Made by a program: the position numbers and the translations under genes. A model generated the notes under the pieces. The model searched no databases and was not told where the DNA came from. It saw only the letters and a list, made by a program, of their open reading frames with translations. Positions 55,174 to 63,946 of a stretch of 64,000 bases of DNA are shown here, one piece after another (positions within the stretch are counted from its first letter, which is position 1; every line of letters begins with the position of its first letter). Origin of the DNA: Gammaproteobacteria bacterium (lineage in GTDB: Bacteria; Pseudomonadota; Gammaproteobacteria; Ga0077536); the NCBI GenBank assembly GCA_020849475.1, contig JADLGE010000111.1, positions 1 through 64,000 on the forward strand, written 5' to 3'.

Positions 55174-56688
55174 CTAGAGATGGAAAGCCAGGCTCGCGGT
55201 GAAGGCGTTCTCGTAGAAATTCTGCGAATTCGTCGAGCCGGAAAATCCGAACCCCGAATTGCCATTGTTGATGGTCAATTCATACTGGAAGCGCGCGGTG
55301 GTGTGCGGCCCCAGTTCATAACTTACGCTCGGATAGAAGCTGTAGTAGTGGCCGCTGCCCGAAGAGCCGCTGCCCTGCTCATTGTTGCGCCACATCGCCG
55401 ACAGATTGGTGGACAGGCGCGGGCGTATTCTGTGGTTCCAGTCAAACGTCACGCCGCGCGTGCGGTTGGTGCCATTGTTGAGTTCCGATTCGCGCTTGGC
55501 CTCGAAGTAGCGCAGGCTCAGCAGGCCGCGCCGCAGGGTATAGGCCAAACCGGCGCCGGTGCGCGTCTCGAGGAACACATCGTCATTCGCATTCGGAGAA
55601 TCCACCGGCACGAAGATCTGCCCGCTGGTAACCGGATCGAAAATCGGTGCACCGTTGATATCGAACAAGGGCACCAGAATCAAACCCCGTTCAAATTGAT
55701 TGGCGGTTGTCACCGACGTGCTGTAGGTGAAATCGAAACGCCAGCGACGATGGGTGTGACGTGCCGCGGCGTTGACGGTCTTGCCAAAATAGCGGTCGCC
55801 CCAATCGAACTCGACGGAGGTGCGCGGCGACGGTGTCCACACACCGCCCACCGACCAGAAAACACCGTTGGAACTGCCCTGCTGCGAACCATAGGTGTTG
55901 GCGTCGTAGCCGCCGGTGCCGCGCAGGGTGAATTCGCGGTTGAACACGTACGACAGGTTGCTCTGCGCGTTGCGAAATTTGCGTGAGTTACCTGTCTCGA
56001 ATTTCACATCGCGCGCTTCGGCGGAAAAGGACACCGGCATGCGCCCGGTAATCGAACCGCTCTTGAGATTGATGTTGACGCCATCCTCAACGCTGCTCGA
56101 GCTGCCGATATCAAAGCCATTGGGCGGGACTATCTCGACACCGTTACCGGTGGGCGCACGGTCGATGATCTGATGTTCGTAGCCGAGTTGCATGGAACCA
56201 ACCGCGCCAAAGTTGTGCTCGATGCGCGGTGCGAGTTCGAGTGAGGTCACGTCGTTGAGCTGATTTCCGCGGCCGCGCGAACTGAGGCTGGTGAAATTCC
56301 GCGTGTCGGTGGATTGCTGAGAGATGCGGCTGTTGAGATCGAAGTACAGCCAGTTCTTCACCGCCGTGGCGGCGATATCGGCCTGCAGCTGGTGGTTGTC
56401 GCGGTTGAAGTCGGTCTCGTCGGCGTACAACTGCTGACGCCAGTTGTAATCGATATGGGTCTTGAGCCGTGCACTGTTGCCGCGCACCGACAGGCCGGGA
56501 GACACGGTGTTGATGAAGTCGCCATCGCGGTCATGCTGCGTCTGCTGCACGTTGTCCGTGTAGGTGACGTCAGTCGAAAGCCGCGGCACCAGGCGCCAAT
56601 CGCCCGCGTGCGCCGCGCCGCACAGCGCCATTTGTACAGCCACCACCGACACGCGCAGTGCGAATCGCCGCTGCCGATGCGGCTGCAT
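55174..56688 (-). CDS. Outer-membrane beta-barrel protein, PEP-CTERM/XrtA system
   Basis: 504 residues. A signal peptide (FALRVSVVAVQMALCGAAHA) precedes DWRLVPRLSTDVTYTDNVQ and then alternating amphipathic strands rich in Tyr/Arg to a C-terminus ending FTASLAFHL, an aromatic-terminated outer-membrane strand. Length and pattern fit the TIGR03016-type barrel of XrtA loci, which is thought to serve as the outer-membrane part of the export apparatus. The ATG at 56688 is preferred to a GTG at 56715. It lies 23 bp after the kinase stop at 56712. Confidence 0.9.
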   Translation of the reverse strand: MQPHRQRRFALRVSVVAVQMALCGAAHAGDWRLVPRLSTDVTYTDNVQQTQHDRDGDFINTVSPGLSVRGNSARLKTHIDYNWRQQLYADETDFNRDNHQLQADIAATAVKNWLYFDLNSRISQQSTDTRNFTSLSSRGRGNQLNDVTSLELAPRIEHNFGAVGSMQLGYEHQIIDRAPTGNGVEIVPPNGFDIGSSSSVEDGVNINLKSGSITGRMPVSFSAEARDVKFETGNSRKFRNAQSNLSYVFNREFTLRGTGGYDANTYGSQQGSSNGVFWSVGGVWTPSPRTSVEFDWGDRYFGKTVNAAARHTHRRWRFDFTYSTSVTTANQFERGLILVPLFDINGAPIFDPVTSGQIFVPVDSPNANDDVFLETRTGAGLAYTLRRGLLSLRYFEAKRESELNNGTNRTRGVTFDWNHRIRPRLSTNLSAMWRNNEQGSGSSGSGHYYSFYPSVSYELGPHTTARFQYELTINNGNSGFGFSGSTNSQNFYENAFTASLAFHL

Positions 56689-56711
56689 GATGAGTTGCTT
56701 CACCTGCCGCC

Positions 56712-57716
56712 TCACTGGGACCGGTAGTAACCGTAGTAATCGTAGGACTTGGTAGTCACCTGCTTGGACTTGTTCAAGACCACGCCGGTGATCGTGACCC
56801 GGTCAAGTCGCTGCAGGGTCTCCTTGATGGTTTCCTGCTTGGTGCTGCCCGCTTCCGCGACCAGCACCAGTTGCCCGACCAGCGGCGCAAGCGCGGCGGC
56901 GGTCGTGGTGGCAAGTACGGGCGGAGAATCGAACAACACCACGCGATCGTGGTAGCGGGTGGCTATCTCCTTGGCCAACTCGCGCATGCGCATGCTGGCC
57001 AGCAATTCGGTGCTGCCGTCGCGCGGCGTGCCGACCGGCAGCAACACCAGGTTCTTCATGCTGGTTCGCACCAACAGGTCTTCCAGCTTCAGCGCGGGAT
57101 TGGCGAGCAGGTCGAACAGGCCCTTGCGCTCACTCACGCCCATGGCACGACTGGTGTCACGCTTCATGATGTCGGTATCGACCAAGAGCACCGTGTGATC
57201 GACTTCCATCGCGATACTGATGGCGAGATTGACCGAAGTGAAAGTCTTGCCTTCGCCAGGCACCGAACTCGTAATCAGGATGAGGTTGGTTGCTTTGCCG
57301 TCATTCGCTGCACCGAGCGCGATGTTATTCAGCAAACGACGCTTGATCTGCTGATATTCCTCGGACTGGCGCGTGGTGGCCTGGTTGGGCGTCAGAAAGC
57401 CTGCCGCGGCGAGGCGCGTAAAATCGATTTGCGCGACGCGCTCATTCGATCGCTCATTCGATGCGGCCGGTTTGGGACTGTCGGTGCGCGGCGCGGCAGT
57501 CGCGGGCGCAGTGGGCGCCGCAATCGCGGCGGCCGCAGCCATCGGCGCGGCGCTTGGCCCGACATCCGCCGACAGCGACGCTGCGACGGTCTGGGTTTGA
57601 TCGCCAGGCGGCTCTGGTTCGACGCGAGGCGCAGCCGGACTCTGCGGCGGCGCGGCGGCGTCCGGCGCGGTCTCGCCGCCGAGCATCTTGTCCATGGCCC
57701 GTTCAATTGAACTCAT
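56712..57716 (-). CDS. Polysaccharide tyrosine autokinase, XrtA/PEP-CTERM type
   Basis: 334 residues. An Ala/Pro-rich N-terminal linker (to about 85) precedes a BY-kinase domain: Walker A SSVPGEGKT near 150, Walker A' LLVDTDIM near 178, Walker B VVLFDSPPVL near 263, and a C-terminal Tyr cluster SYDYYGYYRSQ. It phosphorylates itself on these Tyr residues and regulates chain length together with the upstream membrane protein (TIGR03018 type). Its start overlaps the chain-length gene by 4 bp. A 12-bp duplication is present in the linker. Confidence 0.93.
   Translation of the reverse strand: MSSIERAMDKMLGGETAPDAAAPPQSPAAPRVEPEPPGDQTQTVAASLSADVGPSAAPMAAAAAIAAPTAPATAAPRTDSPKPAASNERSNERVAQIDFTRLAAAGFLTPNQATTRQSEEYQQIKRRLLNNIALGAANDGKATNLILITSSVPGEGKTFTSVNLAISIAMEVDHTVLLVDTDIMKRDTSRAMGVSERKGLFDLLANPALKLEDLLVRTSMKNLVLLPVGTPRDGSTELLASMRMRELAKEIATRYHDRVVLFDSPPVLATTTAAALAPLVGQLVLVAEAGSTKQETIKETLQRLDRVTITGVVLNKSKQVTTKSYDYYGYYRSQ
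57439..57462. repeat. 12-bp tandem duplication in the kinase linker
   Basis: CGCTCATTCGAT occurs twice in direct succession, encoding a repeated N-E-R-S motif in the linker of the tyrosine autokinase. It keeps the frame. Confidence 0.9.
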
Positions 57717-59323
57717 GACTTGGCCTCAATCAACCTGGAGATGTGGCTACTGAGATTGACGTGCATCGACTCCAGGGTCACCAGCGCGCCGTATACCGCG
57801 AACAGGCCGATCAAGGTCAGCGCAAAGACACCAAGCTCCATGCGTCTCTCGGTGCGCTGGCGTTCACTGAACACCAGCGACACGGTGCCCAGCACCGGCA
57901 GCTGGGTGATTTCTTTCAACTCCTCGCTCGAATAAAAGCGCGGATTGATCTGCGACAGCAGAAAAGCAAGACCAACGCCTGCGCCCAGCGCCGCCAACAG
58001 CACCATGGTCATCACCTGCACCCGGTTCGGGCCTATCGGCAGCAAGGGCACGCGCGGCGGATCGATCACCTTGAGCTTGACGTCATCGGCCTGCTGGTCG
58101 ACTTCCTGCGAGAGGCGCGCCGATTCGCGACGCTTGAGCAATTCGTCGTATTGCTGCTTGTTGAGGCCGTAGTCGCGGTCGAGGCGTTTGAGCTCTGCTT
58201 CAATTTCAGGAATCGAGTCGACCTGGTGCTCGAGTTCCGTCACCTTGGCTTGATAAGCGTTGACACGCGCCGTCAGGCCCGCGACTTCCGCATCGGCTTC
58301 AGCCATGGCCAACTTGATTTCCTGGTAGACGCCGCCCTCGGCGGGTTCGTCCATCGACAGCGAATCCTGCGGCTCGTTGGCCGCCTTGGCGGCGAGCTCT
58401 TTGAGCTCTTCATCGCGGCGCGCCTTGAGCCCTTCCATCTGCTCGCGGATGGCCTGGATGTCGGGATGCTTGTCGGTGTATTGCAGCAGCAATTGGTCCA
58501 TCTGCTCCTGCAGGTGCGCCAGGCGCCCGTCGTAGCGCGACGCAGCGGGCGCGCGCAAGGACTGCTGGTCACCCATGACGCCAAGCACCGGTTCTTCGCC
58601 TTCGAGTTTCTGGCGCAAGGTCGAGCTGCGATTCTGCGCTTCGTGCAACTCCAGCTGGGCGCGCTGGAGCATTTCGCGGGCGTTCTGGAGATTCCTGAAA
58701 TAGGAACTGCCTTCGCCCGGCATCACGCCGACATTGCGCTGTTTGAATTCCTTCAGACGACCTTCGGCATCGAGCAGTCGCTGTTCGTACTGGACGATTT
58801 GTTCGTCGAGAAACTTCTGCGTGACCGCCGTATCCTTACGGTTGGAGCCGAGCGCCGCCTCCATGAAGGTGTTCAACAATTCATCGACGACGCGCTTGGC
58901 CTGCTTGGGGTCCGAACCGGTGAAGGCGATTTCGTAGATATTGTCCTGCTGTGTGCCTTGCAGACTGATCTTCTCGGCGAGGCCGGAGATCACCGCATCG
59001 AACTCGCGGTCAGTCTTGGTCTTCAAATCGAGATCGGTCTTGCGCGCCACCTGTTCGAGGTTCGGGCGCGTCATGAGCGTGCGCTTCATCATATTGGCCG
59101 AGCTGGCCAGCGATTCACTGTCGATGGCCAAACCTTTGAGCAAGGGCCGCAGCATCGAACGCGTGTCGACGAAGATCTTCGCCTTCACCTCATAGATGTC
59201 CGGCATCATGAGCGCGAAGATCCATCCCCCGATGCAGACCAACACCGACAACCCGAGTGCGGCCCAGCGATACGGCCAGACCATGCGCACATAGCGCCGG
59301 GCCTGCTGAATCTGTTCATTCAT
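57713..59323 (-). CDS. Chain-length determinant protein, XrtA/PEP-CTERM type
   Basis: 536 residues of the Wzz/GumC polysaccharide co-polymerase family. An N-terminal membrane segment (ALGLSVLVCIGGWIFALMM) is followed by a long periplasmic coiled-coil part (about 170-420), a Pro-rich PPRVPLLPIGPNRV segment and two C-terminal membrane helices (VMTMVLLAALGAGVGLAFLL; LGVFALTLIGLFAVYGALV). The family is TIGR03007 type. It sets polymer length with the cytoplasmic autokinase. It overlaps the kinase gene by 4 bp and lies 34 bp after the export lipoprotein gene. Confidence 0.93.
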   Translation of the reverse strand: MNEQIQQARRYVRMVWPYRWAALGLSVLVCIGGWIFALMMPDIYEVKAKIFVDTRSMLRPLLKGLAIDSESLASSANMMKRTLMTRPNLEQVARKTDLDLKTKTDREFDAVISGLAEKISLQGTQQDNIYEIAFTGSDPKQAKRVVDELLNTFMEAALGSNRKDTAVTQKFLDEQIVQYEQRLLDAEGRLKEFKQRNVGVMPGEGSSYFRNLQNAREMLQRAQLELHEAQNRSSTLRQKLEGEEPVLGVMGDQQSLRAPAASRYDGRLAHLQEQMDQLLLQYTDKHPDIQAIREQMEGLKARRDEELKELAAKAANEPQDSLSMDEPAEGGVYQEIKLAMAEADAEVAGLTARVNAYQAKVTELEHQVDSIPEIEAELKRLDRDYGLNKQQYDELLKRRESARLSQEVDQQADDVKLKVIDPPRVPLLPIGPNRVQVMTMVLLAALGAGVGLAFLLSQINPRFYSSEELKEITQLPVLGTVSLVFSERQRTERRMELGVFALTLIGLFAVYGALVTLESMHVNLSSHISRLIEAKS

Positions 59324-59357
59324 CGATCAAAGCCTGTCGCGCTGTAGTAGGGCTGTT

Positions 59358-60002
59358 TCAGAACCACGCCTCGGGAATGATCAGGATGTCGCCTGGTTGC
59401 ATGGCGACGTTGGCTTCGATATCACCGTCTTTGATCAGGTCTTCGAGCCGCACACGATATTGTTCGCGACCGTCGCCCGACATTCGAATAATCGATGCGC
59501 GATTGCCGGCGGCAAATTCAGTCAAGCCGCCCACGTCGATCATCACATCCAGCACTGTCATGTCCTTGCGATAGGGAATGGCGGCAGGCTTGGCCGCCTC
59601 ACCCACCACGCGTACTTGTTCCTTGTACTGGCCGACGAATCCACCGACCGTGACTGTGACCAGCGGATCACGAATGTATTCGCCGAGCTTCTTCTCGATT
59701 TCGCGAGCGAGCTCCGAAGGCGTCTTGCCGCTGGCCGGCAGGTCTTCAACCAGAGGCGCGGTGAACTTGCCGTCAGGCCGCACCGCGACCGATGTCGACA
59801 ACTCCGGGTTGCGCCACACAAATACGTTGAGGCTGTCGCCCGGCCCGATGATGTAGTTGTAGTCAGCGCTTCCGGCTGCGGCCGGTGCGTCATTGCTCGA
59901 GCCGACGAAGGGCAAGGCTGAGCAGCCACCTAGAGCAACACTCAAGGCAATCAACCCGACGGCGACTCTGGCCCGGTACGACACTGATGCTAGAAGGTCC
60001 AT
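59358..60002 (-). CDS. Polysaccharide export lipoprotein (Wza-type), XrtA/PEP-CTERM type
   Basis: 214 residues. A lipoprotein signal peptide ends at the lipobox LGGC (Cys27). The polysaccharide export domain has YIIGPGDSLNVFVWRNPELS and VRPDGKFTAPLVEDLPASGKTPSELAREIEKKL, and an SLBB-type repeat follows. The family is TIGR03027 type. It forms part of the outer-membrane export channel. The ATG at 60002 has GAGGGA about 7 nt upstream. It heads the minus-strand core operon; a stem-loop lies in its leader at 60029-60050. Confidence 0.94.
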   Translation of the reverse strand: MDLLASVSYRARVAVGLIALSVALGGCSALPFVGSSNDAPAAAGSADYNYIIGPGDSLNVFVWRNPELSTSVAVRPDGKFTAPLVEDLPASGKTPSELAREIEKKLGEYIRDPLVTVTVGGFVGQYKEQVRVVGEAAKPAAIPYRKDMTVLDVMIDVGGLTEFAAGNRASIIRMSGDGREQYRVRLEDLIKDGDIEANVAMQPGDILIIPEAWF

Positions 60003-60028
60003 TGACTATCCCTCACGCGATGCTGGCA

Positions 60029-60050
60029 GGCGAGTCCATCAAGACTCGCC
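60029..60050 (-). promoter_or_regulatory. Stem-loop in the leader of the export-lipoprotein gene
   Basis: GGCGAGTC and GACTCGCC form a perfect 8-bp stem with a 6-nt loop, 27-48 nt upstream of the start codon and just outside the GAGGGA ribosome binding site. It could control translation of the first gene of the core operon or serve as a DNA dyad. Confidence 0.6.
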
Positions 60051-60090
60051 GTGGAGTTAATATTTATTCATTCGAGTCAATATGTTACTG

Positions 60091-60113
60091 ACCGATACTA
60101 ATAAATACCGATA
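60091..60113. promoter_or_regulatory. Two direct repeats ACCGATA, 16 bp apart
   Basis: ACCGATA occurs at 60091-60097 and 60107-60113 in the only AT-rich block of the divergent region, about 90-110 bp upstream of the core operon. The spacing of about 1.5 helical turns is compatible with a regulator-binding array, but no regulator can be named. Confidence 0.35.
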
Positions 60114-60644
60114 ACAATTGATAGAGCCCCGGACAAATTCCGTGGGGCCCCCTGCACACGGCGGCGGCGCGCTGTTGCGCGCCCCCGTCATGAACACGGC
60201 ATGGCCTTCCCGCACAGACGGCCGAGCCCTCGCTCGGTCAGCGATTCATTGCCATGGCCTGAACTCGCCAGGCCACCGCGAACGCCAAGGGTATCGGCCA
60301 GCGGATGCGCTTTCCTTAAGGCCCGCGGCAGGTCGTGGTGACCGTCGATGCCGGCCGCCAGAGTTGGCGAGAACGATGTCGAGCGCATACTATCGAGCCG
60401 CCTCAATCAGGGAATCTCGGTGAGATGGCTGACACTGTCGAGCACGCAACGGCGCGCGGCGCAGTTCCTCAGTGCATCCGATATTCGCTGCGGCCCAGCC
60501 GCGTTCGAGCCGCTAACTTGGCTCAGCAAGAGGCATGCCTTCTGTGCCTGCCCCCGCTTCCGACGCGCCGCCAGCGCACCTTCAGTGCGTAGCGGCAGTT
60601 CACCCGTCGGCAAGTCAACTCTTGAATCGAGTGCATCAGTCGCC

Positions 60645-63587
60645 ATGAACCGGAAGTCCATGAAATCCATTCGCCATATTGCCACCGCCACGTCGTTGTT
60701 CGCCGTGCTGCTCGTCACTGGTTGTTCACAGCAGACCGACGTCGCCGCACTGGCCAAGAAAGCGGCGGCGTTTGAGCGCGAAGGCAAATTGCCCGCCGCC
60801 ATGATCGAACTGAAAAACATTCTGCAGGGCGCGCCGAACGACCCGCAGGCGCGTATCGGGATGGGGCGCATTTACCTGCAACTGGGCGACAGCAAGGCCG
60901 CCATCGAGGATCTCGACAAGGCGCTCAGCGTGGCGCCCGATGACCGCGAAGCCATCGCCCTGCGCTTTCGGGCCGACCTGCTGAACCAGAAATTCAAGGA
61001 AGTATTGGCCAGCCTCCAGAGCGACAGCGCCCAGGCCACCAAGCTCGGCCCCGAACTCCACAGCCTGCTCCTGGGCCATGCCCTGCTCGGCCTCGGACGC
61101 CTCGACGAGGCATCCGATCAGGCCAGCAAAGCGCTGGGCGAGAACCCCTCGAATCTGGAAGCACAGTTGCTGCTCGCCAAGGTGGACGCGACCGCCGGCA
61201 GGCTCGACGAAGCCCAGGCGAAGCTCACGGAACTCCTGAAGCGCGCCCCCGACAATGCCGACGTGCTCATGCAGCAAGGTGAGTTGCAACTCCTGCGCAA
61301 GCAGTCGAAAGAAGCCTTGGAGACCTTCGAAAAGCTCGCAAAAACAGCAGCGTATCGTGTGCAGACCCAGCTGGGATTGGCCAATGCCAGGCTGCTGGCG
61401 AATGATGCAAAAGGTGCCGAAGCAGCCGCGAAGCAGGCGGGCAAGCTGGTCCCGACCAGCAGTGCGGCTTCGTATCTTTATGCCTATTCGATTTTTCGCC
61501 AGGGGCGTGCCGACGAGGCGCTCACCATCCTTTACAACCTCATCAAGGTCTACCCGGGACACCCCCAGTGCCACCTGCTGACCGCCGAAATTCTGCTGTC
61601 CAAAAATCAGGTGCATCAGGCCGAGGACGTGCTGCTGCCGAGCGTCACCCGCTATCCGAACTATTTACCGACCACACTCTTGCTGGCCATGGTGCAACTG
61701 CGTCAGGGCGACGCCGAAAACGTCATCAAGCGCTTGACCCCGCTGGCGGCGGCCGGCGTTCGCACGCCGCAGGTGTATAGCCTGCTGGGTAACGCTTATC
61801 TGCAGCAAAAGAATTTCGAAGACGCGTCGCGCATGCTCGACAAGGCAACCGACTTCATCGACAACCCGGCGCAGGCGAATCTGTCGCGCGCGCGCGCGCA
61901 TCTCGCCGTGGGCAAAGGCTCGGAGGCGGTTCGCGACCTGGAAGAGGCGCTGTCCGCCGATCCGGAACTGGTGCAGGCCGAAGCTTTGTTGGTGGTGACC
62001 TTGCTCAAACAGGGCAATACCGACAAGGCCCTGGAAACGGCTCGCCGCCTGGTCGACAGTCGACCCAAGGAACCGCAGGCCCACGAGTTGCTCGGGCGCG
62101 TCCTCGATGCCACCCGGCATCTGCCCGAAGCGCGGGCCAGCTATGAAAAAGCCCTCGCCCTGGACCCACGCTACGTGCCGGCCGCCCTGCGCCTGGCGGA
62201 CCTCGACGACGCCGACGGCAACCAGGCCGCCGTCGACGCCCGCTTCAACGCCCTGTTGGAACAGGATCTACCGCCCGCAGACTACGCTGCGGTGAAGCTC
62301 AGCCAGGCGCGCGTCCTGCGCCGGCAGAAAGGGCCCGGCGCCGACAAGGAAGCGCTGGAAGCGGCCCTTGCGAAAGCGCCGGGCAACGTCGATGCGCTCA
62401 TGGGCCTGGCCTTGATCGCGAGTGATCGAAAGGATTTTGCGCGGGTCACCGAATTGCTGGAATCGGCGCGCAAACTCAACCCCGGCGACCCGCGCCCGCG
62501 TCCGCTGCTGGCCCGCCATTACATCACGCTCAAGGACTACGCATCCGCCATGGAGGTAGCACGTGAGGCCTATACCATTGCCCCCACCAACGCCGATGTT
62601 CTTTACACCCTGGGCGAAGCCTACCGGGCCGTAGGCAAAGGCGAAGACGCGCTGCCGATGTACCAACAGGCGATCGCGGCCGGCGCCAGGGACCCCGAGG
62701 TATTTTTCGGCCTTGCGGCCGCGGCCGGCGGTGTCGGCCAGGACCGCCTCGCGCGGGAATCGGTCAAGCGCGCGCTGGCCTCCGCCCGCGAACAGCTCAA
62801 GAGCAATATGTCCGAGGACAAGCCGACGAGCTGGAGCCTGTTGGCTCTGGGGCGCCTGGAGTTGATGAACGGCGACATCGCTGCCGCACGCAAACTGGCC
62901 GCGCGCCTCAAGGAACTGGCCCCGGACGAATTTGGCGGCTACGACCTCGATGGCGATGCCTTGATGGCCGCCAGCACCAGCAACGCCGCCGAGGCCGCCG
63001 CCAACTTCGAGAAAGCCCTGGAGAAAGGCGCGGATGGCAACACGGTCGCCAAGCTTGCCCGCCTTTACGTGCAGAAAGGCGGCGGTGACGCCCGCAAACT
63101 GCTGTCCGAATGGTTGGACAAACACCCGGACGACCTCAGCCTGCGCAACCAACTCGCGGCCCTGCTGGTGAAATCGGGGGATAAGCCCGGCGCCATCCGG
63201 CAGCTCGAAAAAATCATTGCGTCCGAAGCGGGCAACGCCGCCGCACTCAACAACCTCGCGGTGCTATACGACGAAACCGGCGACGGACGCGCCCTGGCAA
63301 CCGCCGAACGCGCCAATCTGCTGGCACCGGGCGATCTGTGGGTAGCGGACACCTACGGCTGGATTCTCATGTCGCGCAACAGCGCGGAAAAAGGCCTGAC
63401 CCTGCTCCGCCAGGCGGCCGAGGGTCTGAAGGACGAACCTACCGTGCAGTATCACTACGCGTTCGCCTTGGCAAAATCCGGCAAGCGCGCCGAAGCCCGA
63501 AAAATTCTTGAACGCAGCTTGGCTTTGAACAAGGATTTCCACGAAAAACCAGCGGCTTTGCGTCTGGCGCTCGACCTTCAACGTTGA
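60645..63587 (+). CDS. prsT: PEP-CTERM system TPR-repeat lipoprotein (PrsT type)
   Basis: 980 residues. A lipoprotein signal peptide ends in LVTGC (Cys27), followed by about 20 tetratricopeptide repeats over the entire length (for example AKKAAAFEREGKLPAAMIELKNILQGAPNDPQARIGMG and related). The size, lipobox and repeat layout fit the TIGR02917-type lipoprotein of XrtA loci. It is presumably anchored in a membrane and organises assembly or export. The ATG at 60645 is chosen because it starts the lipoprotein signal; the upstream in-frame extension from 60348 is not real. It is divergent from the core operon. Confidence 0.9.
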   Translation: MNRKSMKSIRHIATATSLFAVLLVTGCSQQTDVAALAKKAAAFEREGKLPAAMIELKNILQGAPNDPQARIGMGRIYLQLGDSKAAIEDLDKALSVAPDDREAIALRFRADLLNQKFKEVLASLQSDSAQATKLGPELHSLLLGHALLGLGRLDEASDQASKALGENPSNLEAQLLLAKVDATAGRLDEAQAKLTELLKRAPDNADVLMQQGELQLLRKQSKEALETFEKLAKTAAYRVQTQLGLANARLLANDAKGAEAAAKQAGKLVPTSSAASYLYAYSIFRQGRADEALTILYNLIKVYPGHPQCHLLTAEILLSKNQVHQAEDVLLPSVTRYPNYLPTTLLLAMVQLRQGDAENVIKRLTPLAAAGVRTPQVYSLLGNAYLQQKNFEDASRMLDKATDFIDNPAQANLSRARAHLAVGKGSEAVRDLEEALSADPELVQAEALLVVTLLKQGNTDKALETARRLVDSRPKEPQAHELLGRVLDATRHLPEARASYEKALALDPRYVPAALRLADLDDADGNQAAVDARFNALLEQDLPPADYAAVKLSQARVLRRQKGPGADKEALEAALAKAPGNVDALMGLALIASDRKDFARVTELLESARKLNPGDPRPRPLLARHYITLKDYASAMEVAREAYTIAPTNADVLYTLGEAYRAVGKGEDALPMYQQAIAAGARDPEVFFGLAAAAGGVGQDRLARESVKRALASAREQLKSNMSEDKPTSWSLLALGRLELMNGDIAAARKLAARLKELAPDEFGGYDLDGDALMAASTSNAAEAAANFEKALEKGADGNTVAKLARLYVQKGGGDARKLLSEWLDKHPDDLSLRNQLAALLVKSGDKPGAIRQLEKIIASEAGNAAALNNLAVLYDETGDGRALATAERANLLAPGDLWVADTYGWILMSRNSAEKGLTLLRQAAEGLKDEPTVQYHYAFALAKSGKRAEARKILERSLALNKDFHEKPAALRLALDLQR

Positions 63588-63588
63588 A

Positions 63589-63614
63589 TTGCCAGGCGCC
63601 TGTCAATGGTTTTT
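63589..63614 (+). terminator. Candidate intrinsic terminator after the TPR lipoprotein
   Basis: A near-palindrome TTGCCAGGCGCCTGTCAA (63589-63606, one mismatched pair) is followed by TTTTT at 63610-63614. The stem is short, so termination may be partial. Confidence 0.4.
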
Positions 63615-63741
63615 ACACTGAAGAATTCCCAGGCGGGTGCGGTTTTCATTCGTAGCCTTTTGTTTTTAATGATTTTTAAGGCTTGGGTTCTGCAACCGGC
63701 CACAAATGTGCGAAATCGCGCCCAAACTCGGCTTCAAATGC

Positions 63742-63758
63742 TGTCAGGATTTCTTACA
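63742..63758. promoter_or_regulatory. Candidate enhancer-binding-protein site (imperfect dyad)
   Basis: TGTCAG and CTTACA (reverse complement TGTAAG) are separated by 5 bp, an imperfect dyad about 100 bp upstream of the predicted sigma-54 start. This is the usual position for a sigma-54 activator site. In PEP-CTERM bacteria PrsR with RpoN is the known activator pair; that this site binds PrsR is only an inference. Confidence 0.35.
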
Positions 63759-63832
63759 TCGCTCGCTCCCACAACCCGGGGTCGGTGAGCAAGTCATGAT
63801 TAATCGTCTGTTTTTATTGTATTTTTTATTTA

Positions 63833-63848
63833 TGGCACAAGTTCTGCT
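63833..63848 (+). promoter_or_regulatory. Sigma-54 (RpoN) promoter, -24/-12 type
   Basis: TGGCAC-N6-TGCT: GG at 63834-63835 and GC at 63846-63847 are exactly 10 bp apart, as required for RpoN. The -24 half matches the consensus TGGCAC; the -12 half is CTGCT instead of TTGCW. The predicted start at about 63858 gives a leader of about 90 nt to the ATG at 63947. Confidence 0.6.
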
Positions 63849-63946
63849 AAGAGACTCGCCATAGCAGCTGCTGGACTTCAAACCGAAGGCCAGAACGCCC
63901 CAAGGCCAGCTACCGATTGGATTCCAGAGACACAGAGGATTTTTTG

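Larger units (their letters stand above)
60003..60644. other. 642-bp divergent intergenic region
   Basis: It separates the XrtA core operon (minus) from the TPR lipoprotein (plus). It holds a hairpin at 60029-60050, an AT-rich block with two direct repeats at 60091-60113, and an inverted repeat TGGCCTG-N7-CAGGCCA near 60256-60276. I see no gene that I can support. Confidence 0.5.
63588..63946. other. 359-bp intergenic region with sigma-54 promoter
   Basis: It holds the terminator candidate, a 17-bp dyad at 63742-63758, an AT-rich tract at 63800-63832, and the sigma-54 type -24/-12 element at 63833-63848. No gene is seen. Confidence 0.6.

Noticed and set aside
57743..59347. 534-codon reading frame on the plus strand
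   Set aside because: It is the antisense of the chain-length determinant gene and has no recognisable motif.
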